This document shows positions 47,937 through 58,015 of a DNA stretch of 64,000 nucleotides, in pieces. The position numbers and the translations under genes were made by a program. Within the stretch, counting starts at the first letter, position 1. Each line of letters starts with the position of its first letter. The stretch lies in NCBI RefSeq assembly GCF_000739695.1, contig NZ_BBIO01000009.1:1-64000 (forward strand), read 5' to 3'. Source of the DNA: Tepidicaulis marinus. GTDB taxonomy: Bacteria; Pseudomonadota; Alphaproteobacteria; Parvibaculales; Parvibaculaceae. The notes under the pieces are model-generated. The model did not search any database. It was not told the DNA's origin and saw nothing but the letters and a program-made list of their open reading frames with translations.

Positions 47937-48938
47937 ATGAGCGAATCTATCGAAATCACGGGATCAATCTCCAAAGAGATGCCTGAAAAGAAAATCAGCG
48001 TCCGCGACACGTTCGGCATCGATGTCGATATGCAAGTGCCCGCATTCGCCGAAGCGAACGAATATGTCCCGGATTTCGATCCCGACTATTTGTTCGACCG
48101 CGACACGACGCTGGCGCTTTTGGCCGGTTTCGCCTTCAACCGCCGCGTCATGGTTCAAGGCTATCACGGCACGGGCAAGTCCACCCATATCGAGCAGGTG
48201 GCAGCCCGCCTCAACTGGCCCTGCATCCGCATCAATCTCGACAGCCACATTTCCCGTATCGACCTGATCGGCAAGGACGCCATCGTCCTGAAAGACGGCA
48301 AACAGGTCACCGAATTCCGCGAAGGCATTCTGCCCTGGGCGCTGCAGCACCCGGTGGCCCTGGTCTTCGACGAATATGACGCCGGCCGCCCGGACGTGAT
48401 GTTCGTCATTCAGCGCATTCTGGAACTGCAGGGCAAGCTGACCCTGCTCGACCAGAACAAGGTGATCCGCCCGCATGGCGCCTTCCGCCTCTTCTCCACG
48501 GCCAATACGATCGGCCTTGGGGACACGAGCGGGCTCTATCACGGCACGCAGCAGATCAACCAGGGCCAGATGGACCGCTGGAACATCGTCACCACGCTCA
48601 ACTATCTGCCCCATGATGCCGAAATGAACATCATTCTCGCCAAGGCCAAGAGCTACAATGAAAGCCAGGAAGGCAAGGACAAGGTCTCTGCCATGGTGCG
48701 TGTGGCGGACCTGACGCGCTCGGCCTTCATCAATGGCGATATTTCCACCGTCATGAGCCCGCGCACGGTGCTGACCTGGGCGGAGAATGCCGAGATTTTC
48801 GGCGATATCGGCTTCGCCTTCCGCGTCACCTTCCTCAACAAGTGCGATGAGCTGGAACGGGCGACCGTTGCCGAGTTCTATCAGCGCTGCTTCGGGGAAG
48901 ACCTGCCGGATTCGGCCAGCCAGGTCATGGTGGCCTGA
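47937..48938 (+). CDS. cobS: Cobaltochelatase subunit CobS
   Basis: AAA+ ATPase of the aerobic cobalamin pathway; with CobT it powers cobalt insertion by CobN. The 333-aa protein has Walker A GYHGTGKS (75-82), Walker [12 protein letters not shown] and sensor [18 protein letters not shown]. The ATG follows GGACGG. cobT starts 35 bp downstream. CobN and the rest of the B12 genes are not in the window. Confidence 0.97.
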   Translation: MSESIEITGSISKEMPEKKISVRDTFGIDVDMQVPAFAEANEYVPDFDPDYLFDRDTTLALLAGFAFNRRVMVQGYHGTGKSTHIEQVAARLNWPCIRINLDSHISRIDLIGKDAIVLKDGKQVTEFREGILPWALQHPVALVFDEYDAGRPDVMFVIQRILELQGKLTLLDQNKVIRPHGAFRLFSTANTIGLGDTSGLYHGTQQINQGQMDRWNIVTTLNYLPHDAEMNIILAKAKSYNESQEGKDKVSAMVRVADLTRSAFINGDISTVMSPRTVLTWAENAEIFGDIGFAFRVTFLNKCDELERATVAEFYQRCFGEDLPDSASQVMVA

Positions 48939-48973
48939 GCCAGAAGTGAAGGCGGTTCGGAAGCGAAAAAGCC

Positions 48974-50893
48974 ATGCCTGACGAAAAAAGCCCGGTCGAA
49001 CCGTTCAAGCGCGCGCTGGTTTCCACCATGCGCACCATCGCGGAAACGGAAGAGCTGACGGTGACGTTCGGCACCGAACCCCCGGGCCTGCGCGGTTTGC
49101 GCGCCCGCCTGCCCTTGCCGAGCCGCGAGCTCAATGCAGGGGAGGTCGCCGAACTGCGCGGCTTTTCAGATGCCTACGCGCTCCACCTTGCCCATCATGA
49201 CGACAAGATCGGCAATGCCTATGAGCCGCAAGGAGGCAATGCGCGCGCTATCTATGACGCCATGGAACAGGCCCGCTGCGAGGCGATCGGCGCCAACCAG
49301 ATGTCGGGCATGGCCTCCAACCTGACCGCGGCGCTGGAAAAACGCATCAAGACCCGCGGCTACGACAAGATCACCAATAAGGACGAAGCCCCGCTCGCCG
49401 AAGCGGTGGCGCTGATGGTGCGCGAAAAGCTGACGGGCGCCGCCGTGCCGGAAGGGGCGCGCGCGCTGGTCGATTTCTGGCGCGGATGGGTCGATGAAAA
49501 AGCCGGCAAAGACATGGCCCGCCTTGCCGAGGCCGCCGAGGATCAGCGCGCCTTTGCCCGTGTCACCCGCGATATTCTGACCGATCTCGACATGGCCGAT
49601 GAACTGGGCGAAAACCCGGACCAGTCGAACGAAAACGAAGAAGGCCAGGAAGAGGGCGAGGAGCAGCAATCCGACCAGTCCCAGGCCGGCGAGGCCGAGC
49701 AGCCTGAAGGCATGAGCGCGGAGGAGATGGAAATCTCCGAAGGCGAAGGCGAGGAAGGCGAAGGGGAGATGGTCGAGATCGACGCGGACGATGTGCCCGT
49801 CGATGGCGAGGAATCGGATGAGACCGCCGAGGGCAATCAACCTTGGCGCCCCGACAACGCGCCCTCTCAGGCCCGCGAGCCCGATTACAAAATTTTCACC
49901 GCGCAATATGACGAAGTGATCGCCGCCGAAGATCTGTGCGATCAGGAAGAGCTGGCGCGGCTGCGCCAATATCTCGATCAGCAATTGCAGCAATTGCACG
50001 GCGTCGTCTCGCGCCTTGCCAACCGCTTGCAGCGCCGCTTGATGGCGAAGCAGAACCGGACCTGGGAATTCGATCTGGAGGAAGGCATTCTCGATGCCGC
50101 GCGCCTGACCCGCGTCGTCATCGACCCCATGCATTCGCTTTCCTACAAGATGGAACACGACATGGATTTCCGGGACACGGTGGTCACGCTGCTCCTGGAC
50201 AATTCCGGCTCCATGCGCGGGCGGCCCATCACGGTCGCCGCGCTTTGCGCCGACATTCTGGCCCGCACGCTGGAGCGCTGCGGCGTGAAGGTGGAGATCC
50301 TCGGCTTTACGACCCGCGCCTGGAAAGGCGGGCAGTCGCGCGAGCGCTGGCTCTCGGAAGGCAAGCCTTCCAATCCGGGCCGCCTCAACGATCTGCGCCA
50401 CATCGTCTATAAATCCGCCGACAGCCCCTGGCGCCGGGCCCGGCGCAATCTCGGCCTGATGATGCGCGAGGGTCTTCTGAAAGAGAATATCGACGGCGAA
50501 GCGCTGATCTGGGCGCATAACCGCCTCCTCGCCCGGCCCGAACAGCGCCGCATCATGATGGTGATTTCGGACGGTGCGCCGGTGGATGATTCCACGCTGT
50601 CGGTAAACGCGGGCAATTATCTCGAGCGCCATTTGCGCCGGGTGATCGAGGAAATCGAAAGCCACTCGCCGGTCGAGCTTTTGGCCATCGGTATCGGCCA
50701 TGATGTGACGCGCTACTACCGCCGCGCCGTCACTATCGTGGATGCCGAACAGCTGGGCGGCGCGATGACCGACAAATTGGCCGAGCTTTTCGATGAGGAA
50801 ACGGGGCCCGCCGCACGCGGCACAGGCCGCAGCGCCGTGCTCAACCCGAGAGCAGCGGGCGGGGCAAAAGCCAGCGCCGGCGCACGGCGCTAA
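48974..50893 (+). CDS. cobT: Cobaltochelatase subunit CobT
   Basis: Partner of CobS, 639 aa. The order is a helical N-domain, a very acidic stretch (about 215-285, Glu/Asp/Gln-rich) and a C-terminal von Willebrand A domain with MIDAS motif D409-x-S-x-S (LDNSGSMRG) and [13 protein letters not shown]. The acidic spacer mirrors magnesium chelatase BchD/ChlD. A short Ala/Arg/Gly tail follows. Confidence 0.97.
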   Translation: MPDEKSPVEPFKRALVSTMRTIAETEELTVTFGTEPPGLRGLRARLPLPSRELNAGEVAELRGFSDAYALHLAHHDDKIGNAYEPQGGNARAIYDAMEQARCEAIGANQMSGMASNLTAALEKRIKTRGYDKITNKDEAPLAEAVALMVREKLTGAAVPEGARALVDFWRGWVDEKAGKDMARLAEAAEDQRAFARVTRDILTDLDMADELGENPDQSNENEEGQEEGEEQQSDQSQAGEAEQPEGMSAEEMEISEGEGEEGEGEMVEIDADDVPVDGEESDETAEGNQPWRPDNAPSQAREPDYKIFTAQYDEVIAAEDLCDQEELARLRQYLDQQLQQLHGVVSRLANRLQRRLMAKQNRTWEFDLEEGILDAARLTRVVIDPMHSLSYKMEHDMDFRDTVVTLLLDNSGSMRGRPITVAALCADILARTLERCGVKVEILGFTTRAWKGGQSRERWLSEGKPSNPGRLNDLRHIVYKSADSPWRRARRNLGLMMREGLLKENIDGEALIWAHNRLLARPEQRRIMMVISDGAPVDDSTLSVNAGNYLERHLRRVIEEIESHSPVELLAIGIGHDVTRYYRRAVTIVDAEQLGGAMTDKLAELFDEETGPAARGTGRSAVLNPRAAGGAKASAGARR

Positions 50894-50903
50894 CGCGCCT
50901 CAC

Positions 50904-51527
50904 TCAATCCGGCATGATCCGATAAGCGCAGCGCCGCCCGCCTTCGAGCAGATAGTCGGTGCGGGCAACCGTGACGCCCTCGCCCAGCACTTCTTCGAAA
51001 AGATGCAATTCCGCCCGGCAAAAGCCCTGGCAGATCGCGGCCGCCGCACAGATCGGGCAATGATCCTCGATCAGAAGAAAACTGCCGTCAGCGGCTTTTT
51101 CCACCCGCGCCATATAGCCTTCCGCAGCCCGGAGCGCCGCCAACTTTTCCACCCGCGCCTCCAGCGTCTTGCACGCGCGGAGCGCGGTGTCATAGACCTC
51201 CTTGGCACTTTTCTCGCGCTTATCGATGAGCCGGGTCAGCCCCTCTTCCCCGTAAAGCTCGCGCACCGAGGAAATCAGCTCCAGCGTCAGGTCCGAATGG
51301 CGGTCGGGAAAGCGGCCATGGCCTTTATCGGTGAGCCGCCAGGCCTGTTTCGGCCGGCCCACGCCCGCGCGCCGCTCGAAGGAGGCAACGAGCCCCTCCT
51401 CTTCCAGCTTCTTTAAATGCTGACGCGCGCCCATGCCCGTCATGCCGAGCGCCGCGCCGAGGGTCTGCGCGTTCTGCGGCCCCCGCGTCTTGAGCAGATA
51501 GAGAAGATCGTCAGCACGCAGGCTCAT
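50904..51527 (-). CDS. SufR-like winged-helix regulator with cysteine cluster
   Basis: A 207-aa regulator. The N-terminal winged helix (GPQNAQTLGAALGMTGMGARQHL) resembles SufR/DeoR-type repressors, and the C-terminal half has the spaced cysteines HCPIC-AAAAIC-QGFC plus CAYRI. In SufR a C-terminal cysteine set binds an iron-sulfur cluster, so redox or iron sensing is likely. No suf genes are here; it is divergent from an MFS exporter, its probable target. GGAG lies 12 nt upstream of the ATG. Confidence 0.85.
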   Translation of the reverse strand: MSLRADDLLYLLKTRGPQNAQTLGAALGMTGMGARQHLKKLEEEGLVASFERRAGVGRPKQAWRLTDKGHGRFPDRHSDLTLELISSVRELYGEEGLTRLIDKREKSAKEVYDTALRACKTLEARVEKLAALRAAEGYMARVEKAADGSFLLIEDHCPICAAAAICQGFCRAELHLFEEVLGEGVTVARTDYLLEGGRRCAYRIMPD

Positions 51528-51603
51528 GCGAATGTTTTCTCCAATTTGGAAAGCGCGTCCGGAGAATTTATCCGTTCAAAATTAGTAGCTTGGATAAATG
51601 AGG

Positions 51604-51640
51604 TTGACAATCATTTTTTATAAACATATTTCTTTATAAA
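51604..51640 (+). promoter_or_regulatory. MFS promoter with paired TTTATAAA boxes
   Basis: TTGACA (51604-51609), 17 bp, TATTTC (51627-51632) forms a probable promoter 29 bp before the MFS start. Two copies of the self-complementary octamer TTTATAAA lie at 51617-51624 and 51633-51640, 16 bp apart, covering the spacer and the start-site region. They are candidate binding sites for the divergent SufR-like regulator. The spacer is strikingly A/T-rich for this genome. Confidence 0.5.
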
Positions 51641-51660
51641 AGAACGAAGGACGGCCCGTC

Positions 51661-52905
51661 ATGCACCTTTCCCACGAAGAAGAACCGGCTCCCGTCCTTG
51701 CAGCCCCCTTGGCCGATCCCCAAGCCAGCCCCCAGGCCGACCCCCTGTCTGCCCGCCAGCGCTTCTTCAGCCTGGCCGCCGTCATCTGGGCCATGGCCAT
51801 GGTGACCTTCATCATCGGCCTGACCTTTCCTTTTCTCGCCCTGCTGCTGGAGCGCCAGGGCGTCAGCACGGCCATGATCGGTTATTCCACCGCCGTGCAA
51901 GGCATGGCGATTCTCTTCATCGCGCCTTTCGCGCCCCGCCTTATCGCTTTCATGGGGCCGAACTGGAGCATGGCGGTCGGCATGGGCGGCTCGGCGCTAT
52001 GCATCGCGCTTTTGCCGCTTTGGCCGAATGTCTGGGCCTGGTTCCCGCTGCGCTTTGCCCTTGGCGCCGTCTCGAGCCTCTTGTGGATCGCAAGCGAAGC
52101 CTGGATCAATTCCGTGGCACGGGAGGAAACCCGCGGCCGCGTCGTCTCCGTCTATTCCATCGCCGGCGCGGCGGGCTTCACGATGGGCCCCGCCATCCTC
52201 ACGCTTATCGGCACGCAAACGAACCTGCCCTTCCTCATCGCGGTCACCGCGCTTGTCCTTCCCTGCCTGCCGCTGCTGCTGGCGCCGACAGCCGGGATCA
52301 CCTTCGAGAAAACCGAGAAAGGCGGCTGGGGCCGCGTCCTGGCGCTAGCCCCTGCCCCCATTCTCATCACCTTCATTTTCGCAGGTTCCGAAGAAGCGCT
52401 GCATACGTTCTTTGCGATTTTCACCATGGAGCTGGGGGAAGGGGAAACGCTGGCGCTGCGCCTCATCGCGGCGCTCGGCTTCGGCGGCATCGTCCTCGGC
52501 TATCCCATCGGCTGGCTTGCCGATCACGTCAACCGGCTTAACCTGCTCATCCTCCTGACGCTGACGATCTTTGCGGCGATCCTTGCCGTGCCGCAAATCT
52601 TCAACGTCTACCCGCTGAATTACATCTACTTTCTCGTCCTCGGCGGGATCATGGGCGGCACCTATACGGTCGGCATGACCCTGCTCGGCGAGCGCTTCGA
52701 AGGAGCGGACCTCGTCACAGCCAGCACCATGACCACCACGTTCTGGGGCGTCGGCGCCGTGGCAGGGCCCAGCCTTGCCGGCCAAAGCATGGGGATGATG
52801 GGACCCAACGGGCTTATCTTCGCCATTTGCTTCGTCATTCTTCTTTATCTGCCTTTTCCGCTCTGGGAACGGTGGCGCCTTTTGCGCCCCCGCGCCCGGA
52901 CATGA
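51661..52905 (+). CDS. MFS transporter
   Basis: A 414-aa 12-TM major facilitator, probably an exporter of the YcaD type. After a 30-residue Pro/Ala N-tail come TM1 (FSLAAVIWAMAMVTFIIGL), ERQGVSTAMIGYSTAVQGM and the charged motif VAREETRGRVVSVYS after TM4. Substrate unknown. GAAGGA lies 9 nt upstream. The divergent iron-sulfur-type regulator suggests induction by redox-active compounds, which is inference. Confidence 0.9.
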   Translation: MHLSHEEEPAPVLAAPLADPQASPQADPLSARQRFFSLAAVIWAMAMVTFIIGLTFPFLALLLERQGVSTAMIGYSTAVQGMAILFIAPFAPRLIAFMGPNWSMAVGMGGSALCIALLPLWPNVWAWFPLRFALGAVSSLLWIASEAWINSVAREETRGRVVSVYSIAGAAGFTMGPAILTLIGTQTNLPFLIAVTALVLPCLPLLLAPTAGITFEKTEKGGWGRVLALAPAPILITFIFAGSEEALHTFFAIFTMELGEGETLALRLIAALGFGGIVLGYPIGWLADHVNRLNLLILLTLTIFAAILAVPQIFNVYPLNYIYFLVLGGIMGGTYTVGMTLLGERFEGADLVTASTMTTTFWGVGAVAGPSLAGQSMGMMGPNGLIFAICFVILLYLPFPLWERWRLLRPRART

Positions 52906-52953
52906 CGGGGCGGGCACACTGCACCCCCCTGCCGCAGCACTCCCGCCCCGTCA
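52903..52953. terminator. Long-stem inverted repeat at the MFS stop codon
   Basis: TGACGGGGCGGG (starting with the stop codon) pairs perfectly with CCCGCCCCGTCA at 52942-52953 across a 27-nt loop, followed by TAAAA. A 12-bp GC-rich stem could end transcription or protect the 3' end; the lack of a U-tract makes intrinsic termination uncertain. Confidence 0.5.
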
Positions 52954-53020
52954 TAAAACCACGCTTGTTCATTTGCTCTGCATGACTATTATGCCCGTCT
53001 CACCATTCAGGGAGGATGAG

Positions 53021-54067
53021 ATGGGGGAGCGCGTGCCGGAAAAGGCCGGGCGGCAGTTTTGGCGTGCCGGGTTTTTCTTCGTAGGTCTCGGCCTTGCCGC
53101 TGCCTTTTATGGCGGCTTCACGCTTTTCGCGGGCAACATGCCTGAAGAAGAAGCCGCTGCGCTATCCGTCACGGCATCGCCAGTGCTTTGGAACCCGGAT
53201 GACTGGGAGGAGAAGCAGACCGGCAAGTTGCGCTTCATTGCCGGGCTCGAGCTTTCCTCGGACAACCCGGATTTCGGCGGTCTGTCCGGCCTTTGGATTT
53301 CCCCCGATGGAACGGCGCTGCTTGCCGTTACCGATCAGGGCAACTGGCTGAGCGCGCGGCCCGTGCACACGGGTATCGCCCTCTCCGCGCTTGAAGCGGT
53401 GCATCTTGCCCCCTTGCGCGGGCCGGACGGCCAGCCGCTTGACGGTAAAGCCATGCAGGACGCAGAAAGCCTTGCCCTTGGCGGCGGCCTTGCCTGTGTG
53501 AGCTTTGAACGCGTGCACCGCATTTCCTGTTACACGCACGAGGAAGGAACGATCGGGCCTTACGCGGCCGATATCGGCCTCGGCGCGCTGAAAGAGGCGT
53601 TGCCCTCCAATGGCGGGATTGAAGCATTGGCCGTCCTGCCAGGCAAAGAAACGCCGCCTGCCCTTCTTGCCATTGGCGAGAAAGCGGGTGAAGACGGGTT
53701 GATGCCCGCCGCCTTTCTTTCTGCTGCCGGCGTAAAAACCGCCGCTATCAGGGGAAAAGACCCCTTCTCCATTACCGATGCCGCCTTCACCGCAAAAGGC
53801 GACCTCATTCTTGTCGAACGCCGCTACAGCCCGCTTTCCGGCGTCGGCTTGCGCCTGCGCCGGATAAAAGCAAGCACGCTGAATGAAGAAGGACCGCTCA
53901 CGGGCGAGGAGCTTCTCAATGCGGGCCAGTCCTACACGATCGACAATATGGAAGGCCTCGCCATCCGCGAGACGGCGCAAGGGCGCACCTTTCTCTATTT
54001 GATCTCCGACGACAATTTCAGCGCCGCCCAGCGCACCTTGCTCTTGCAGTTCGAGCTGATCGAATGA
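53021..54067 (+). CDS. Phytase-like esterase domain protein, membrane-anchored
   Basis: A 348-aa protein with an N-terminal anchor (about 12-35, FWRAGFFFVGLGLAAAFYGG) and a periplasmic beta-propeller-like domain of the esterase-like activity of phytase family: FIAGLELSSDNPDFGGLSGLW, LLAVTDQGNW, DAESLAL, CVSFERVHRI, YTIDNMEGLAI. Likely role is a phosphoesterase, but the substrate is unknown. ATG 53021 has GGAGGATG upstream; an upstream ATG 52973 lacks this. Convergent with the ABC permease. Confidence 0.85.
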   Translation: MGERVPEKAGRQFWRAGFFFVGLGLAAAFYGGFTLFAGNMPEEEAAALSVTASPVLWNPDDWEEKQTGKLRFIAGLELSSDNPDFGGLSGLWISPDGTALLAVTDQGNWLSARPVHTGIALSALEAVHLAPLRGPDGQPLDGKAMQDAESLALGGGLACVSFERVHRISCYTHEEGTIGPYAADIGLGALKEALPSNGGIEALAVLPGKETPPALLAIGEKAGEDGLMPAAFLSAAGVKTAAIRGKDPFSITDAAFTAKGDLILVERRYSPLSGVGLRLRRIKASTLNEEGPLTGEELLNAGQSYTIDNMEGLAIRETAQGRTFLYLISDDNFSAAQRTLLLQFELIE

Positions 54068-54149
54068 AAGCAGCCCTTTACGGCGCTCAAACGCAAGTTG
54101 CGTCAATCGAAACCCGCCAACAAGTACAACGGGTCTAAACTAACACCCC

Positions 54150-55265
54150 TTAGACTACCGCCCTTCGAAAGCGGATGACGCTGACCGAGAAGAAGGCAAG
54201 GCCCAGCGCGGCAATGGCGGCGAATTCCGGCCAGACGATATCGAAACCCGCCCCCCGGAAAAGGATCGCCTGCGCGATGCTCACGAAATGGCGTGAGGCC
54301 AGAAGAAGTGTCATCGGCTGAAGCCACTCGGGCTGGCTTTCGATGGGAGAGAAACTGCCGGAGAGCATGTTCATCGGCAGGATGATCAGAATGATCAAGA
54401 GCCCGAGCTGCGGCATGGAGCGGGTGAAAGTGCCAAGAAACACCCCGAAGGACGCCGCAAAAAAAATGTAAAGGGCGGTGCCCGCGAGAAAGAGCGGCAT
54501 GGACCCGGAAAACGGCACGCCCAGCACGCCTCCGACCAGCAGGAAAAGCGACAAGGTGGCCGCCACAAAAATAACGAGCCCATTCGCCCAGATTTTTGCT
54601 GAGAGAATTTCAAGCGGCGTGAGCGGCATGACAAGAAGATGCTCGACGGTGCCGTGCTCACGCTCGCGGATGAGCGCCGAGCCGGTCAGAATGATCGTAA
54701 GCATCGTCAACATGTCGATGATACCCGCGATAGCGGCAAACCATTCCGATGTAAGGTTTGGATTAAAGGCGTAGCGCGTTTCAAGCCGCACCGGCAGGAC
54801 GCTTTCGGCCGGCGGCTGCTTCAAGAAGCGGCGTATCTCATCCCTTATGATGTTCTGAATATAAGCCGCGCCGATCTGCGCCTGCATGACGGCGGTCGCG
54901 TCGATATTCACCTGCACGGCAGGCCGCCGCCCGGCAATGATATCGGCTTCGAAATTGGGCGGAATATCGATGACGAACATGTAGCGCCCGCTATCCATAT
55001 GCTCATCGATATCGGTAACGGCGATCGGCTGCGGCTCCTTGAAATAAGGCGGAAAGAACGCTTCACCGATACGCGCGGAAAGCACGGACCTGTCCTCATC
55101 GGCAATGGCAATCGCCGCATTGTGGACATCGGCGGATATGCCCGTCGCCATGGAGTAAATGGCAAAACTGAAGGCATAGATCACAAAGAAGAACAGCACC
55201 TTGTCATGGAAAAGCGAGCGCAATTCCTTAAGACCAAGCCGGTAGATGTTTTGCAGGCGCTCCAT
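54150..55265 (-). CDS. ABC-2 type transporter permease
   Basis: A 371-aa membrane protein: TM1 (VLFFFVIYAFSFAIYSMA), a large periplasmic loop (about 45-175) and five further spans at the C-terminus, as in YhhJ/YbhS-type permeases. It starts 1 bp after the stop of the ATPase-permease fusion, so both are translated together. With HlyD and the fusion it makes a complete drug or metabolite efflux pump of YbhFSR type. Confidence 0.93.
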   Translation of the reverse strand: MERLQNIYRLGLKELRSLFHDKVLFFFVIYAFSFAIYSMATGISADVHNAAIAIADEDRSVLSARIGEAFFPPYFKEPQPIAVTDIDEHMDSGRYMFVIDIPPNFEADIIAGRRPAVQVNIDATAVMQAQIGAAYIQNIIRDEIRRFLKQPPAESVLPVRLETRYAFNPNLTSEWFAAIAGIIDMLTMLTIILTGSALIREREHGTVEHLLVMPLTPLEILSAKIWANGLVIFVAATLSLFLLVGGVLGVPFSGSMPLFLAGTALYIFFAASFGVFLGTFTRSMPQLGLLIILIILPMNMLSGSFSPIESQPEWLQPMTLLLASRHFVSIAQAILFRGAGFDIVWPEFAAIAALGLAFFSVSVIRFRRAVV

Positions 55266-55266
55266 T

Positions 55267-58002
55267 TCACCGCCCCTGCTTTTTAAGGAAAAAGAGGCTG
55301 AGCGCGGTCAGCACCGGCACGAAGAGACTAAGAAGCGCGGTGTGAGGGAGAAGCTGCCCGAAACCGAGCGCCTTGGTAAAAGCGCCCACGCTCACCTTGA
55401 CGAAATAGCTCGCCGGCCAAAGATCGCCGATCACCCGCCCCGCGCCCTCGAGCGTTGCCACCGGTTGCAGCATGCCGGAAAAATGCAGCGTCGGTGTCAT
55501 GGTCAACACCCCTACCGCAACAAGCGCGGCGATCTGCGTGCGGGTGAAAGAGGAAACAAGAAAGCCGATACCCGTCGTCGCGGTTACGTAAACGAGGGCG
55601 CTGAGCGCAAGGCCGGTAAAGCTCCCTTTCATGGGAATGGCGAAGATGAAAACCGCCATTAAAAAGAGAATGACGAAATTGATCATCGAAATGGCGATGT
55701 AAACCACCTGCTTGCCTGCCAGAAACTCCATGCGCGTTACCGGCGTCACGTAGAAATTCGTGATCGTGCCGAGCTCTTTTTCCCGCACCACACTGAGCGC
55801 CATGAGAATGGCGGGAATGAAAAGCAGAAGAAACGGCACCATGGCGGGCACCATGGCGTAAACGCTCCGGAAATCCTGATTGTAGCGGTAGCGCATCTCG
55901 ATATCGGCCGCCCCGAAGCGCAGTTCCTGCCCATAGATTCGCCAAGACATGTCGGCGAGATAGGCCAGATGCAGCCCCTGCACATAGCCGCCGATCGTCT
56001 CCCCCCGGAACGGCATGGCCCCGTCCACCCAGACGGAAACTTCCGTCTGATGACCGCGCCGCAAGTCTTTCCCAAAGCCCGGCGGGATTTCGACGGCCAG
56101 CGCAATGTCGTTGCTCTTCAGGCGCGCATCGAGCTCCGCATGGCTTGCAAGCGGCGCTTGTTCGAGGAAATAGCGCGAACCGCTATACCCTTCGAGATAG
56201 GTACGGCTTTCGGGCGTTCGGTCGTTATCCAGCACCGCATAGCGCAGATCCTCCACATCCGTGGAAATGCCGTAAGCCAGCACCACCATCAAAATGGCCG
56301 TGCCGAGAAAGGCAACCGCCAGGCGGATGGGATCGCGCCAAAGCTCCATCGCCTCCCGGTAGGCATAGGCGGTGAACCGCCGCCTGCTCCGTGTAAAAGC
56401 GCTCTCGCGGCCAGCGGCTTGCCTTTTCTCCCCGGCGGAGGCGCCATGCTGCAACTGGCCATCTCCCTCGCTCAAACTGGGGCGCACTTCCTTCAGATAT
56501 CCGATAAAGGCTTCTTCAAGGCTCGTAGCCCCTTGCCGCTTCATGAGGGCCGCCGGTGTTTCAACCGCAAGCACGCGGCCCGCATCCATGAAGGAAAGCC
56601 GGTCGCAGCGCTCCGCCTCGTTCATGAAATGAGTGGAAATGAAAATCGTCACGCCTTCATTGCGCGACAGATCGACCAGGATTTCCCAGAACCCGTTCCG
56701 GGCAACAGGATCGACCCCGGATGTCGGCTCATCGAGAATGAGAATTTCCGGCGCATGTACAACGGCCACCGCGAGTGAAAGACGCTGGCGCACGCCGAGC
56801 GGCAATTTCTCCGCCAGTTCCTCTGCATAATGTTCAAGATCGAAGCGGTGAATGAGCTCGGCAATGCGCGCCTCCATCCTCTCCCGCGGCAGATGAAAGA
56901 GCCGGGCGTGAAGATCGAGGTTCTGCCGCACCGTCAGCTCCGTATAGAGCGAAAAGGACTGCGACATGAAGCCCACGCGCTTGCGGTTCTCCAGATTGCG
57001 GCCGTTCACCGCCTCGCCGAAAAGCCGGGCGCTGCCTTCGCTGGGCGGCAAAAGGCCCGTCAGCATTTTCATCGTCGTCGTCTTGCCGCAGCCATTCGGC
57101 CCCACGAACCCGAAAATCTCTCCCCGCTCGATGCGGAAATCGGCATGATCAACCGCCGTGAAATCTCCGAAACGGCGGGTGAGCCCCCGCGCCTCGATGG
57201 CGATCTCGCCTTCCCCTTCCGGGCGGGGCGGCACATTAAGCGCCTCATGCCCGCGCCGCACAGCCTCAGGCAGAAGCGCAACGAAAGCCTGCTCAAGATC
57301 TTCCGCGCCCGTCTGCCTCTTGATCTCATCGGGCGTGCCTTCAGCCAGCACCTTGCCGTCGTTCATGGCAAAGAGCCGGTCGAAATCTTCGGCTTCTTCC
57401 ATATAGGCCGTTGCGACCAGCACGCTCATTTCCGGGCGCTGGCGGCGAATCCGCGCAATAAGGTCCCAGAACTGGAGCCGGGAAAGCGGATCGACCCCCG
57501 TCGTCGGTTCATCGAGAATGAGAAGATCGGGATCGTGGATAAGCGCGCAGCAGAGACCGAGCTTCTGCTTCATGCCGCCGGAAAGCTTGCCCGCCGGCCG
57601 GTCCGGAAAAGGATCAAGCCCCGTGGCTTTAAGAAGATCTTCGATGCGTCGCGCCCGCTCCGCCCTTGGCAGCCCAAAGAGCCGGCCGAAGAAATCCAGA
57701 TTCTCGAAGACGGAGAGGCTCGCATAAAGATTCTTACCGAGCCCCTGCGGCATATAGGCGATCCGGGGCATGACCTTGCGCCGGTGCCGCGCCCGCGCCA
57801 TGTCGCCGCCGAGCACCTGCACCGTGCCGCTCTGAAGCTTGGTCGCGCCCGCCACAAGTCCGAGCAGGGTCGATTTGCCGACCCCGTCGGGTCCGATCAC
57901 CCCGATCATGCAGCCCGCAGGAAATTCGAGCGTAATGCCGTCAAGCGCCGCCGTGCCGTTATAGGCATGGTGGACACCGGAAAGCCGCACGACACTGCTC
58001 AT
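55267..58002 (-). CDS. RbbA-like ABC transporter: two ATPase domains fused to a permease
   Basis: A 911-aa fusion. ATPase 1 has Walker A GPDGVGKST, signature LSGGMKQ and Walker B LLILDEPTTGVDP; ATPase 2 has GPNGCGKTT, the degenerate signature LPLGVRQR and ILILDEPTSGVDP. From about residue 545 an ABC-2 permease follows (TM start FTAYAYREAMELWRDPIRL, large loop, five spans). The same order and LPLG signature occur in E. coli RbbA/YhiH. It lies 13 bp after the HlyD adaptor gene. Confidence 0.95.
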   Translation of the reverse strand: MSSVVRLSGVHHAYNGTAALDGITLEFPAGCMIGVIGPDGVGKSTLLGLVAGATKLQSGTVQVLGGDMARARHRRKVMPRIAYMPQGLGKNLYASLSVFENLDFFGRLFGLPRAERARRIEDLLKATGLDPFPDRPAGKLSGGMKQKLGLCCALIHDPDLLILDEPTTGVDPLSRLQFWDLIARIRRQRPEMSVLVATAYMEEAEDFDRLFAMNDGKVLAEGTPDEIKRQTGAEDLEQAFVALLPEAVRRGHEALNVPPRPEGEGEIAIEARGLTRRFGDFTAVDHADFRIERGEIFGFVGPNGCGKTTTMKMLTGLLPPSEGSARLFGEAVNGRNLENRKRVGFMSQSFSLYTELTVRQNLDLHARLFHLPRERMEARIAELIHRFDLEHYAEELAEKLPLGVRQRLSLAVAVVHAPEILILDEPTSGVDPVARNGFWEILVDLSRNEGVTIFISTHFMNEAERCDRLSFMDAGRVLAVETPAALMKRQGATSLEEAFIGYLKEVRPSLSEGDGQLQHGASAGEKRQAAGRESAFTRSRRRFTAYAYREAMELWRDPIRLAVAFLGTAILMVVLAYGISTDVEDLRYAVLDNDRTPESRTYLEGYSGSRYFLEQAPLASHAELDARLKSNDIALAVEIPPGFGKDLRRGHQTEVSVWVDGAMPFRGETIGGYVQGLHLAYLADMSWRIYGQELRFGAADIEMRYRYNQDFRSVYAMVPAMVPFLLLFIPAILMALSVVREKELGTITNFYVTPVTRMEFLAGKQVVYIAISMINFVILFLMAVFIFAIPMKGSFTGLALSALVYVTATTGIGFLVSSFTRTQIAALVAVGVLTMTPTLHFSGMLQPVATLEGAGRVIGDLWPASYFVKVSVGAFTKALGFGQLLPHTALLSLFVPVLTALSLFFLKKQGR

Positions 58003-58015
58003 GGCTTGCCCCGCG

